A DNA stretch of 11,754 nucleotides from Pseudomonadota bacterium (GTDB lineage Bacteria; Pseudomonadota; Gammaproteobacteria; Xanthomonadales; Xanthomonadaceae): positions 1 to 11,754 of the forward strand of contig JAEXRB010000224.1 in NCBI GenBank assembly GCA_023438325.1, read 5' to 3'. A program made the translations under genes and the position numbers. A model generated the notes under the pieces. The model saw only the letters and a list, made by a program, of their open reading frames with translations, made no database searches and was not told the origin of the DNA. Below are positions 1 to 7,264 of this stretch, in pieces; position 1 is the stretch's first letter; every line of letters starts with the position of its first letter.

Positions 1-1627
1 CACCTACACCTGCGGCTTCGTGCCCGACGCAGCCACCGACCCGGTGAACGGCGCCGACAGCGGGGCCTGCTACACCCAGAGCACAGGCGGCACCCAGTGC
101 AGCCTCATCAGCGGCAACAACGCCGCCGGCGATTCCCCCGGCCTGCAATGCCTCACCCAGGGCGGCATTCTGGTACCCAATGCCAATTGCGAGGCCAGCG
201 CGCCGGCCAATCTCGTCTGGGATCGGCAGAACGCGCACTACGTCTCGGCCTTGGTCATCAATGAGAACGACAGCGTGGAAGAGGCCGGCGTGCCCAGTCC
301 ACGCGGTCGCGGCTATCGCGCCACGCTGGAAGTGGATGCCGCCTCGGCCTGGATCCAGCAGCGTCAGCAAGCCGGCGGACCATGGATGGCCACCGTCAGC
401 TTCAGCAATGCCCACACGCCGATGCAACACCCACCCGGTGCGTTGCTGCCCTCCGGCGCAGCAGCCCAGCTCTCGGCCGATTGCTCCTCCGAGGCCATGC
501 TGAACTTGCGTCGCCTGTATGACGCGATGATCGAATCGCTCGACACCGAACTGGGCCGCTTGCTGGTGGAAACCGGCATTGCCACGCGCGGCGTGGGCGG
601 CGAACTGGTCTACGACCCGGCCGCCAGCAATACCGTGATCGTGGTGGTGGGTGACAACGGTTCGTTCTATTCCACCGTCAAGCTGCCGTTCGATCCCACC
701 CGCTCCAAGGGTTCGGCCTACCAGACCGGCGTCTGGGTGCCGTTGCTCGTGTCCGGCCCCATGGTGCAGGACCCCGGCCGCACCGTGGAGCACATGGTCA
801 ACATGGTCGATATCTATCGCCTGTTCGGCGAAGTGGCCGGGCTGGATGTTCCGGCACTGGTGCCGCGCGTGGTCGATGGTGCGTCCATGCTGCCGTATCT
901 GACCGACGCCAATCACGCCTCCATCCGCGCCTTCAACTACACCCAGGGCGGCCTCAACCTGCAAGCCAACGGTGGCCGCAACGGGCCGTGCGTGATCAGC
1001 GGGCAGTGCTCGCATACTCCGATGTCGATGGACATCTGTCTGGACAACAACGGCACATGGTGGGGCGTCGGCGCTTTCCAGCCGGGCGTCATCCAGGGGG
1101 ATCTCGAGCAGTGCTGGCAGGTCAACCAGGCCATCTATCACGATGATCCGGGAAATTACGCAACCAACCGCGTCGCCATGGGGGCAACGGACTACCGTGC
1201 CATCCGCAACGAGCACTTCAAGCTGGTCCGCAACAGCACCCACGACTACGACCCCGTCATGGATGCTGCCAAGGAAGTGGTGACCGAGGAGTTCTACGCG
1301 ATCAATCAGGCCGTGCCGGTTCCGTTGCTGGATCGCGAAGACCTGGACCTTCTCGCCGACGGCACGCTGACCCCGGCTCTGGCCATTCCCTATGCCCAGT
1401 TGGTGCAGGCCCTCGAAGCATTGCAGGATTCACAGATCGACTGCCCGGGCGATGGCAACATCGATGGCCGGGTGGATCAGGCCGACCTCGACAACTACCA
1501 CACCATCGTGGCCGACTGGAGCGGCTCCAGCGTCTACGACTTCAACCTCGACGGCATCACCGACAGCGCCGACCTGCAAATCATCCAGGACAATCTCGGC
1601 ACCGTCTGCTTCACGATGTCGCCCTGA
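1..1627 (+). CDS. Sulfatase-fold hydrolase with C-terminal dockerin-like module (5' partial)
   Basis: The reading frame is open from base 2, so the N-terminus lies outside the window; 541 residues are visible. Counting from base 2, sulfatase hallmarks are a His in an S-N-A-H-T-P stretch (about His138), a metal-ligand-type G-D-N-G after a run of valines (Asp218/Asn219), and a Lys (about 236) just before Y-Q-T-G-V-W-V-P, which matches the usual sulfate-binding Lys region. The family hydrolyses sulfate esters using a formylglycine made from Cys or Ser. That C/S-x-P-x-R motif should lie upstream and cannot be checked. Residues 481-535 hold two 12-residue EF-hand-type loops (Asp484-Asn486-Asp488...Asp495 and Asp513-Asn515-Asp517...Asp524), spaced as in dockerin type I. 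Many cysteines suggest an exported, disulfide-bonded protein. The next gene starts 14 bases after the stop, so an operon is likely. The substrate is unknown, and a related alkaline-phosphatase-superfamily enzyme is possible. Confidence 0.85.
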   Translation, partial: TYTCGFVPDAATDPVNGADSGACYTQSTGGTQCSLISGNNAAGDSPGLQCLTQGGILVPNANCEASAPANLVWDRQNAHYVSALVINENDSVEEAGVPSPRGRGYRATLEVDAASAWIQQRQQAGGPWMATVSFSNAHTPMQHPPGALLPSGAAAQLSADCSSEAMLNLRRLYDAMIESLDTELGRLLVETGIATRGVGGELVYDPAASNTVIVVVGDNGSFYSTVKLPFDPTRSKGSAYQTGVWVPLLVSGPMVQDPGRTVEHMVNMVDIYRLFGEVAGLDVPALVPRVVDGASMLPYLTDANHASIRAFNYTQGGLNLQANGGRNGPCVISGQCSHTPMSMDICLDNNGTWWGVGAFQPGVIQGDLEQCWQVNQAIYHDDPGNYATNRVAMGATDYRAIRNEHFKLVRNSTHDYDPVMDAAKEVVTEEFYAINQAVPVPLLDREDLDLLADGTLTPALAIPYAQLVQALEALQDSQIDCPGDGNIDGRVDQADLDNYHTIVADWSGSSVYDFNLDGITDSADLQIIQDNLGTVCFTMSP

Positions 1628-1641
1628 ACAGCAGGCCGTCC

Positions 1642-3975
1642 ATGCACTGGATGAAACATGTCGCCAGCACATTCGCACTGCTGCTGGCGGCTTGCAGCAA
1701 CAGCAGCCAGAACCCCCCGGCAGTTTCTGCCGGGGCGGCTCTGCAAACCTTTTCGCCGCTGGAAGGCAGCACCGACCACGTCGGCAGCGCCATCTGCGGG
1801 CAATGCCACCAACAGGCATCGCGCGACTGGAAAGGCTCGCACCACGACCTTTCCATGCAGCCTGCCACGCCAGATACGGTGCTGGGCGATTTCAACGACA
1901 CCCACTTCCAATACGCCGGCATCACCACCCGTTTCAACCGCGAAGGCCATCGCCACATCGTCACCACCGATGGCCCGGATGGCCAGTTGGCGAGCTTCGA
2001 AATTCGCTACACCTTCGGGCATTACCCGTTGCAGCAATACCTGATCGAACTGCCCGGCGGCCGCCTGCAAGCCTTCGGCATCGCATGGGACAGCCGCCCG
2101 CAATCGGAAGGCGGACAACAGTGGTTCCACCTGTATCCCGACCAGAACCTGCGCGCCGGCCACCCCCTGCACTGGACCGGTCGCGATCAGAACTGGAACT
2201 TCATGTGCGCCGAGTGCCATTCCACCGATCTGAAGAAAAACCACGACGCTGCAAGCAACAGCTACCAGACGACCTGGGCCGAAATCGACGTCGGCTGCGA
2301 AGCCTGTCATGGCCCCGGCCTGGCGCATGCGCAATGGGCCACCTCTCCTGACCCGAAATCACGCCACGCCGATGCCAGCAAAGGCTTGTCCGTGCTCTAT
2401 CACGAACGTCGCGGCGCGACGTGGCAGCCCATCGCCGAAACCGGCAACGCCGTGCGCAATGTGCCGCGCACCACGCAAATCGAAATCGACGCCTGCGGCC
2501 GCTGCCATGGCCGCGCCAGCCGCCTGCTCGGCGATGCCATCCATGGTCGCTCGCTGCTGGACAGCCATCGCCCTGCCCTGCTCGATCCCGACCAATACTG
2601 GCCCGATGGCCAGATGCTCGGCGAAGTCTTCAACTGGGGCCCGTTTCTGCAAAGCCGCATGCATCAGGCCGGCGTCACCTGCTCGGATTGCCACCAGCCC
2701 CATTCACTGCAGCTTCGCGCCGAAGGCAATGCCCTGTGCGCGCAGTGCCATCAGCCGGCGCGATTCGATCAAGCCACCCACACCCATCACGCCCCCGACA
2801 GCGCCGGCAGCCAGTGCGTTGCCTGCCACATGCCGAAAACCACCTTCATGGAAGTGGACGATCGCCACGATCACGCCTTCCGCATCCCGCGCCCGGATCT
2901 GAATCAAACACTCGGCAGCCCGGATGCCTGCACCGCCTGCCACGAGGATCGCAGCCCGGCGTGGGCTGCCGAACAACTGGTCGCGTGGTTCCCGCAAAGC
3001 CGGCATCGCGGCAGCCACTTCGGCGAGAGCCTGCACGCCGCCCAGACAGGCGCGCCGAACAGCGCCGATCGACTGATGGCGCTGATCAACGATGCCTCCC
3101 GCCCTGCCATCGTCCGCGCCAGCGCCCTGCGTGCGTTGACACCATGGATGAACGGCACGACGGCAACACAGGTCGCCACGCAGCTATCGCACGCCGACCC
3201 TCTGCTGCGCATTGCCGCCATCGAAGCGCTGGCCACGCTTCCCGCTGCGCAGCGAGCCGATCTTGTTGCCGAGCGGCTGGCCGACCCGATCCTCGCCGTG
3301 CGCCTGGAAGCAGTATCGGCATTGGCCGGCGAACCGGAACGCCACCTTCCGAACCCGACGCGGGCAGCGTTCGAGCGTGCCCTGGACGAATACATCACCA
3401 CCCTGAAATTCAACGCCGACCGCCCCGACACCCTTGTCAGCCTCGGCGATCTGCACCAGCGCCGCGGCCTGTTTGCCAGCGCCGACACCGCCTACCTTGA
3501 CGCCTTGAAACTCGACCCCGGCTTCACCACCGGCTACTTGCACCGGGCCGACAGCGCACGTGCGCGCGGCGATGAAACACAGGTCGAGGCCATTCTCCGT
3601 TCCGGCCTGGCACACCAACCTGACGCTGCCGAGTTGCACCACGCACTCGGGCTTTCCCTGATCCGGCAACGACGCAACGCCAATGCTCTCGAGCACCTGC
3701 AACGCGCCGCCGACCTCGCCCCGGCGCTGCCGCGTTACACCTATGTGTACGCCATTGCCCTCAATGACCGCGGCCAATCGACGCAGGCGCGCACGCGCCT
3801 GACCCATGCCTTGCAACGCCATCCCGATGATCCCGACCTGCTCCACACCCTGGCCATCTACGAACTGGAAGCCGGCCACCGCGAATCCGCCCGAACGCTG
3901 GCCCGCCGCTTGCTGGTGCTCGACAGCCGCCACGCCGGCGCCCATCAACTGCTGCAATGGATCGACCGCCACTGA
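1642..3975 (+). CDS. Octahaem c-type cytochrome lipoprotein with HEAT-like and TPR repeats
   Basis: This 777-residue protein is a predicted electron-transfer or redox protein anchored in an envelope membrane. The N-terminus is a short basic and hydrophobic segment ending in the lipobox L-A-A-C (Cys18), followed by Ser, which favours the outer membrane. Eight CXXCH haem sites are visible, with first Cys at about residues 52, 189, 219, 285, 347, 366, 392 and 430; the later ones resemble cytochrome c554 / doubled-CXXCH families. Residues about 475-565 are alanine- and leucine-rich helical pairs of HEAT type, and about 575-775 are four to five TPR units. The ATG at 1642 has a weak AGG at 1633-1635; an in-frame ATG at 1651 is the alternative. 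It follows the sulfatase gene by 14 bases and is probably co-transcribed. Maturation would need a cytochrome c biogenesis system, not seen here. The haem count is read directly; the electron partners and any enzymatic activity are unknown. Confidence 0.88.
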   Translation: MHWMKHVASTFALLLAACSNSSQNPPAVSAGAALQTFSPLEGSTDHVGSAICGQCHQQASRDWKGSHHDLSMQPATPDTVLGDFNDTHFQYAGITTRFNREGHRHIVTTDGPDGQLASFEIRYTFGHYPLQQYLIELPGGRLQAFGIAWDSRPQSEGGQQWFHLYPDQNLRAGHPLHWTGRDQNWNFMCAECHSTDLKKNHDAASNSYQTTWAEIDVGCEACHGPGLAHAQWATSPDPKSRHADASKGLSVLYHERRGATWQPIAETGNAVRNVPRTTQIEIDACGRCHGRASRLLGDAIHGRSLLDSHRPALLDPDQYWPDGQMLGEVFNWGPFLQSRMHQAGVTCSDCHQPHSLQLRAEGNALCAQCHQPARFDQATHTHHAPDSAGSQCVACHMPKTTFMEVDDRHDHAFRIPRPDLNQTLGSPDACTACHEDRSPAWAAEQLVAWFPQSRHRGSHFGESLHAAQTGAPNSADRLMALINDASRPAIVRASALRALTPWMNGTTATQVATQLSHADPLLRIAAIEALATLPAAQRADLVAERLADPILAVRLEAVSALAGEPERHLPNPTRAAFERALDEYITTLKFNADRPDTLVSLGDLHQRRGLFASADTAYLDALKLDPGFTTGYLHRADSARARGDETQVEAILRSGLAHQPDAAELHHALGLSLIRQRRNANALEHLQRAADLAPALPRYTYVYAIALNDRGQSTQARTRLTHALQRHPDDPDLLHTLAIYELEAGHRESARTLARRLLVLDSRHAGAHQLLQWIDRH

Positions 3976-3994
3976 CGCCGCGCACGCTGCGGCG
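3976..3994 (+). terminator. Possible weak hairpin after the cytochrome gene
   Basis: CGCCGC and GCGGCG form a 6 bp inverted repeat around a 7-base loop, starting directly after the TGA stop. No T-run follows, and in sequence this GC-rich such a short repeat can arise by chance. It may end the sulfatase-cytochrome transcript, but the support is weak. Confidence 0.25.
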
Positions 3995-4053
3995 AACCCG
4001 CCCGCGCCGCACCACGCCAAGGTAAGTCATTGTTTTAATGGAACGCACCAGCA

Positions 4054-4473
4054 ATGGCGCGGCACGATGTCCCATCCATTCATGCCCATGTCCGCTCAAG
4101 ACATGGTCCCGGTCTCGTCCATGGCGTCAATGGAAACCAGATCGGCGTATCCAACCCGCTGATCGGCCCCCTGGGCCATTACGGCGGAGCGACACGCACC
4201 CTGCCCTTGTTGCCCGGCAGCCCGGCGCTCAATGCCGGCACCAGCACCGGCGGCGACATCCCTTCCGTTGACCAGCGTGGCATCAACCGCGTCGGCACTC
4301 CGGACATCGGCGCCTTCGAATCGCGCGGTTTCACGCTGGCGCAGATCAGTGGCACTCCGCAATCGGCCGAAGTGGGCGCGTCATTCGCCGATCCGCTCGT
4401 GACGGAGGTCACCGCCAATCAGGCCGACGAACCCGTTGCAGGCGGGCAGGTTCGTATGGCGACATCGCGCTGA
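4054..4473 (+). pseudogene. Beta-helix protein remnant: choice-of-anchor Q end plus truncated Ig-like domain
   Basis: The frame is open only from 4039, after a TAA at 4036-4038, and an ATG exists at 4054. Roughly the first 20 residues look unlike any domain. From about 4110 the translation reads like the C-terminal 'choice-of-anchor Q' part of right-handed beta-helix surface proteins: a P-L-I-G-P-L-G-H-Y-G-G stretch, then L-L-P-G-S-P-A-L-N-A-G, ending in D-I-G-A-F-E. The start of a bacterial Ig-like domain follows (P-Q-S-A-E-V-G-A-S-F-A-D-P-L, then P-V-A-G-G-Q-V) and stops abruptly at 4473. The helix that should precede it and the rest of the Ig domain are missing. It has no signal peptide or convincing ribosome binding site. 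I read it as a gene remnant truncated at both ends, probably once continuous with or paralogous to the beta-helix gene just downstream in another frame. A sequencing or assembly frameshift is an alternative. Confidence 0.6.
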
Positions 4474-4565
4474 CCAGCCACGGCGGTGCAATCCACAGCG
4501 TTGGATCTACGCTGCGCATCGTCGAGAGTCGCTTCGAGCACAATGCGGCTGAACTCGGCGGCGGC

Positions 4566-5804
4566 GTGTTCCACGACGTTGGCGATCTGTGGCTGAGCGG
4601 GTCGCACCTGGAAAACAATCAGGCCGTCGATGGCGGCGCGCTTTTCAGCCTGTGGTATCAGGCGCGGATATACAACAGCCAATTCGTTGCCAATCATGCG
4701 CAGCGAGGCGGTGCGATCATGACGCTTGGCCTCCAGATTTCCCGCTCGCGCTTCGAACGCAACACGGCAGCCACGCGCGGCGGCGCCATATTCACGGAAG
4801 ACGCCGATGGCGGCGTACACCTCTCCAACAGCGTGTTCATCGGCAACGAGGCAACCGACGAGGCCGCGCTGATCTACGCCGATGGCTGGGTCGCGTTGCG
4901 CAACGTCACCATCAGCGGCCATGTAAACGGTACCGGCAGCAACCTGTTCGCTGCCACTTCCGGCACGACATTCACGATGGCAAACAGCATCGTGTGGGGC
5001 AATGACGACGCACTGGCCGATCCGTCCACCGCCATCACCATCAACCACAGCCTGATCGAGGACGGATACGCTGGCGGCACGGCTATCCTGGACATTGACC
5101 CGCGTTTCGTGGACGCCGCCAACGGCGATCTCCGCCTGACATCGGGCAGCCCCGCCATCGATGCCGGCAGCAATGCCGAAGTCCATCAGGATTTCTGGAT
5201 GGACATCGACGACGACGGCAACATCAGCGAGGAGCTGGACGATATGGATGGCAACGTCCGGCGTTACGACGATGCAAACGTGATCGATACCGGCGCAGGC
5301 ACGGCACCGATCGTCGACATGGGTGCTTACGAACGCCAGATCGACTCCATGTCGGCGGGCATCACCGTCCATCCGACCAGTGGCCTTGTCACCACCGAAG
5401 CTGGCGGCACCGCCAGCTTCACCGTGGTGCTGGACACCCAACCGACTGCGGATGTGGTGATCGGGATAAGCAGCAGCGACACGACGGAAGGCACGGTGTT
5501 GCCTGCCAGCCTCACCTTCACTACGGCCAACTGGAACATCCCGCAAACCGTCACCGTGACCGGCGTGGACGACGCCATCGTCGATGGCGATATCGCCTAC
5601 ACCGTCGTCACGGCGACAGCGATCAGCGCCGATGCCAACTACAACGGCATCAATCCTTCCGATGTAGCGGTGACCAACCTCAATGTCGACCTCGCGCCCG
5701 GCGGTAACGCACCTGCCCTGATTCCAGCCAGCGGCACGCCGGCCCTGTGGGCACTGTTCCTGTTCATGCTCGCCGCCGGCACCGTGCTCCTGCGCAGGCG
5801 GTAA
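4566..5804 (+). CDS. Right-handed beta-helix surface protein with Pmp-like repeats and C-terminal sorting signal (5' truncated)
   Basis: The frame is open from 4272, and beta-helix-like coding is recognisable from about 4455, upstream of the GTG at 4566. That GTG is therefore only the first formal start, and no signal peptide is present. From that GTG, G-G-A-(I/L) motifs at residues 23, 48 and 72 alternate with L/F-x-x-N motifs at 15, 40, 63 and 91; one more pair lies upstream. This is the pattern of polymorphic-outer-membrane-protein-type helices. Residues about 138-258 match choice-of-anchor Q regions (D-P-R-F-V-D-A-A-N-G-D-L, G-S-P-A-I-D-A-G, D-M-G-A-Y-E). Residues 265-375 form a beta-sandwich repeat of Calx-beta-like character. 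The tail, 384-412, is an I-P-containing motif, a hydrophobic span and R-R-R, resembling IPTL-CTERM sorting signals. It was probably an exported, surface-processed protein. Lacking an N-terminus, it is likely non-functional unless an upstream start or frameshift restores it. Confidence 0.65.
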   Translation: MFHDVGDLWLSGSHLENNQAVDGGALFSLWYQARIYNSQFVANHAQRGGAIMTLGLQISRSRFERNTAATRGGAIFTEDADGGVHLSNSVFIGNEATDEAALIYADGWVALRNVTISGHVNGTGSNLFAATSGTTFTMANSIVWGNDDALADPSTAITINHSLIEDGYAGGTAILDIDPRFVDAANGDLRLTSGSPAIDAGSNAEVHQDFWMDIDDDGNISEELDDMDGNVRRYDDANVIDTGAGTAPIVDMGAYERQIDSMSAGITVHPTSGLVTTEAGGTASFTVVLDTQPTADVVIGISSSDTTEGTVLPASLTFTTANWNIPQTVTVTGVDDAIVDGDIAYTVVTATAISADANYNGINPSDVAVTNLNVDLAPGGNAPALIPASGTPALWALFLFMLAAGTVLLRRR

Positions 5805-5819
5805 CCGCAGGCACTACCG

Positions 5820-5853
5820 GCAACAGGATGCGGCAAACTCCGCATCCTGTTGC
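5820..5853 (+). terminator. Perfect hairpin after the beta-helix gene
   Basis: A 13 bp perfect inverted repeat (5821-5833 with 5840-5852, extended to 14 bp by G5820-C5853) encloses a 6-base loop, 15 bases after the TAA stop. No T-tract follows on the + strand. Its position at the gene end and its length argue for a transcription terminator or a 3'-end-stabilising stem. Confidence 0.65.
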
Positions 5854-5887
5854 ATCATGGCCATTCCCGAACCACTTCTTGAATGCC

Positions 5888-6526
5888 ATGAAGCTGCATA
5901 TCTACGAACACTGTCCTTACTGCTGCCGCGTCCTGATGATCGACGGCCTCAAGCAGCTCGATATCCCGGTCAACGTCATCCTGGAAAACGACGTGGAAAC
6001 GCCCACGCGCATGATCGGCCGCAAGATGGTGCCGATTCTGGAAAAAGATGACGGCACGTTCATGGGCGAGAGCATGGACATCGTGCGCTATCTGGACACC
6101 CGCACCGCCCCGCCCGTGCTTGTGGCAGCGCCCATTCCGGCCGTGGATGATTGGTGCAGGCGCGCCTCGGGCGTGATCTACAACCTCTGCGTGCCGCGCT
6201 TCACCCGTGGCCACTTCATCGAACTTTCCACGCCGGAAGCGCGCGCCGCCTACATTGCACGGGAAACCCGATCCCGCGGCGACCTGGATGCACTTACCGC
6301 TGCCACCCCGGCATTGCTGGAAGAACTCGCGCCGCTGCTGGCCGAACTGGAAGGGCTGGTTCGCGCGCCGGGCACGGATGTCGGCGAGAGCGACTTCCAG
6401 CTGTATCCGCTGCTGCGCTCGCTGAGCATCGTCAAGGCGCTGCGCTTCGGCCCGAAGGTGACGGCCTACTACGACGCCATGGGCGCTGCCTGCGCGCTGG
6501 AAGATTTCAGCGCACAGGCGCAATAA
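5888..6526 (+). CDS. grxB: Glutaredoxin 2
   Basis: The 212-residue product closely follows E. coli Grx2 (215 residues) as I remember it. It starts M-K-L-x-I-Y-x-H-C-P-Y-C with the redox-active C-P-Y-C at residues 9-12, then has E-T-P-T-R-M-x-G and V-P-I-L with the cis-proline (Pro49), and E-S-M-D-I-V. An all-helical GST-like C-terminal domain follows, including P-R-F and the Q-L-Y-P-L-L-R-S-L motif. Grx2 is a cytosolic glutathione-dependent oxidoreductase that reduces protein disulfides and mixed glutathione disulfides. The ATG at 5888 was chosen because it gives the family N-terminus; the frame runs further upstream, through the preceding hairpin, but without family similarity. No clear Shine-Dalgarno sequence is visible. 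An extra Cys13 directly follows the active site. Its stop lies 3 bases from the stop of the convergent DUF3228 gene. Confidence 0.93.
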   Translation: MKLHIYEHCPYCCRVLMIDGLKQLDIPVNVILENDVETPTRMIGRKMVPILEKDDGTFMGESMDIVRYLDTRTAPPVLVAAPIPAVDDWCRRASGVIYNLCVPRFTRGHFIELSTPEARAAYIARETRSRGDLDALTAATPALLEELAPLLAELEGLVRAPGTDVGESDFQLYPLLRSLSIVKALRFGPKVTAYYDAMGAACALEDFSAQAQ

Positions 6527-6529
6527 ACC

Positions 6530-7084
6530 TCATCGCCAGTTGGCGTGGCGTTCCCAGAACGCCACGCTGCGGCGGTATGCCTCGCGATCCATCGGCACAC
6601 CCGAGCCGCCTTCCTCCACGCCCAAGGTGTTGCGCATCATCGTGATCGGCACCATCGGAATCTCCGCCGGCTCCATCGTGTAGAGGCACCCCACGATGCC
6701 CCAGTCACCCTCGATCGGCGAACCTTCGCGGGCCAACTGCTCGGCGCTGTAGAGAATCGGCACCAGGTATTCGGCCACCGGCGGCTCGATGCCCTCGAAC
6801 CAGCGCACCAACACCGCCAACTCCTCGCGGTTGCGTGCTTCGTAGGCGCTGCGCAGGCGATGGCGATTTTCCTCGGTGATGGCAATCACCGAGCCGCGCG
6901 TCGAGGTCCAGTTGCGATGCACATGCAACTTGCAGAACGGCGCGTAGCCCTCCAGCACCGCGTGCGGCGTCTCGTCATTGAGGCGCTGGACGAACTGCTC
7001 GGGAGTGCAGTCCTGAATGGCCGTGCGGCGGCCATCGGCGGGAAACAAGCGTGGCCGGGCGAACGGCGTGAGAACGATGCGCAT
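6530..7084 (-). CDS. DUF3228 family protein
   Basis: This 184-residue protein matches DUF3228 as I remember that family. It starts M-R-I-V-L-T-P-F-A-R-P-R-L-F-P, and has G-Y-A-P-F-C-K-L at about 46-53, N-W-T-S-T-R at 58-63, L-V-R-W-F-E-G-I-E-P-P-V at 92-103, D-W-G-I-V-G-C-L-Y at 127-135, and ends in F-W-x-x-H-A-N-W-R. No signal peptide or membrane segment is visible, so it is probably cytosolic. The family has no function that I know of. The start at 7084 is supported by AGGAAG at 7092-7097 (complement), 7 bases upstream, and by the family N-terminus; the open frame extends 32 codons further, but that part is arginine-rich and unlike the family. It converges on grxB and diverges from the TPR gene. 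Confidence 0.85.
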   Translation of the reverse strand: MRIVLTPFARPRLFPADGRRTAIQDCTPEQFVQRLNDETPHAVLEGYAPFCKLHVHRNWTSTRGSVIAITEENRHRLRSAYEARNREELAVLVRWFEGIEPPVAEYLVPILYSAEQLAREGSPIEGDWGIVGCLYTMEPAEIPMVPITMMRNTLGVEEGGSGVPMDREAYRRSVAFWERHANWR

Positions 7085-7091
7085 GCGGGAG

Positions 7092-7097
7092 CTTCCT
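7092..7097 (-). promoter_or_regulatory. Ribosome binding site of the DUF3228 gene
   Basis: AGGAAG on the minus strand lies 7 bases before the ATG at 7084. It decides that start over the upstream ATG at 7180 of the same frame. Confidence 0.6.
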
Positions 7098-7198
7098 GAA
7101 AATCGCCAATGGTAGCGACCTCCTCGGCAGCACGAGCCCATCGACGAGAGACCTGCCCAGAACCGATGCCGGATACGCAACCGCCGCCTGCGCCGCGC

Positions 7199-7213
7199 AC
7201 GTCTATGAGACGT
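7199..7213. repeat. Short inverted repeat in the divergent spacer
   Basis: ACGTCT-ATG-AGACGT is a 6 bp perfect inverted repeat with a 3-base centre. It lies in the 180-base spacer between the divergent DUF3228 and TPR genes, a plausible place for a regulator-binding site, but one copy this short is weak evidence. I see no convincing -35/-10 pair in this spacer. Confidence 0.25.
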
Positions 7214-7255
7214 CCATCACGAATCCGGTTACGCTTGCACCAACGCATGCCCATC

Positions 7256-7261
7256 AGGAAA
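7256..7261 (+). promoter_or_regulatory. Ribosome binding site of the TPR protein gene
   Basis: AGGAAA ends 3 bases before the ATG at 7265, with the AGGA core 5 bases away. It supports that start over the ATG at 7250 and the GTG at 7109 of the same frame. Confidence 0.6.
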
Positions 7262-7264
7262 TCC

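Noticed and set aside
1392..2351. A 319-codon plus-strand frame across the sulfatase-cytochrome junction
   Set aside because: It overlaps two well-supported genes in another frame, and its composition (Arg, Pro, His, Ser) is typical of an out-of-frame read of GC-rich coding DNA.
4419..5546. A 375-codon minus-strand open frame opposite the beta-helix gene
   Set aside because: The plus strand has clear beta-helix, anchor-Q and sorting-tail motifs. The minus frame has no recognisable domain and looks like an antisense shadow in GC-rich DNA.
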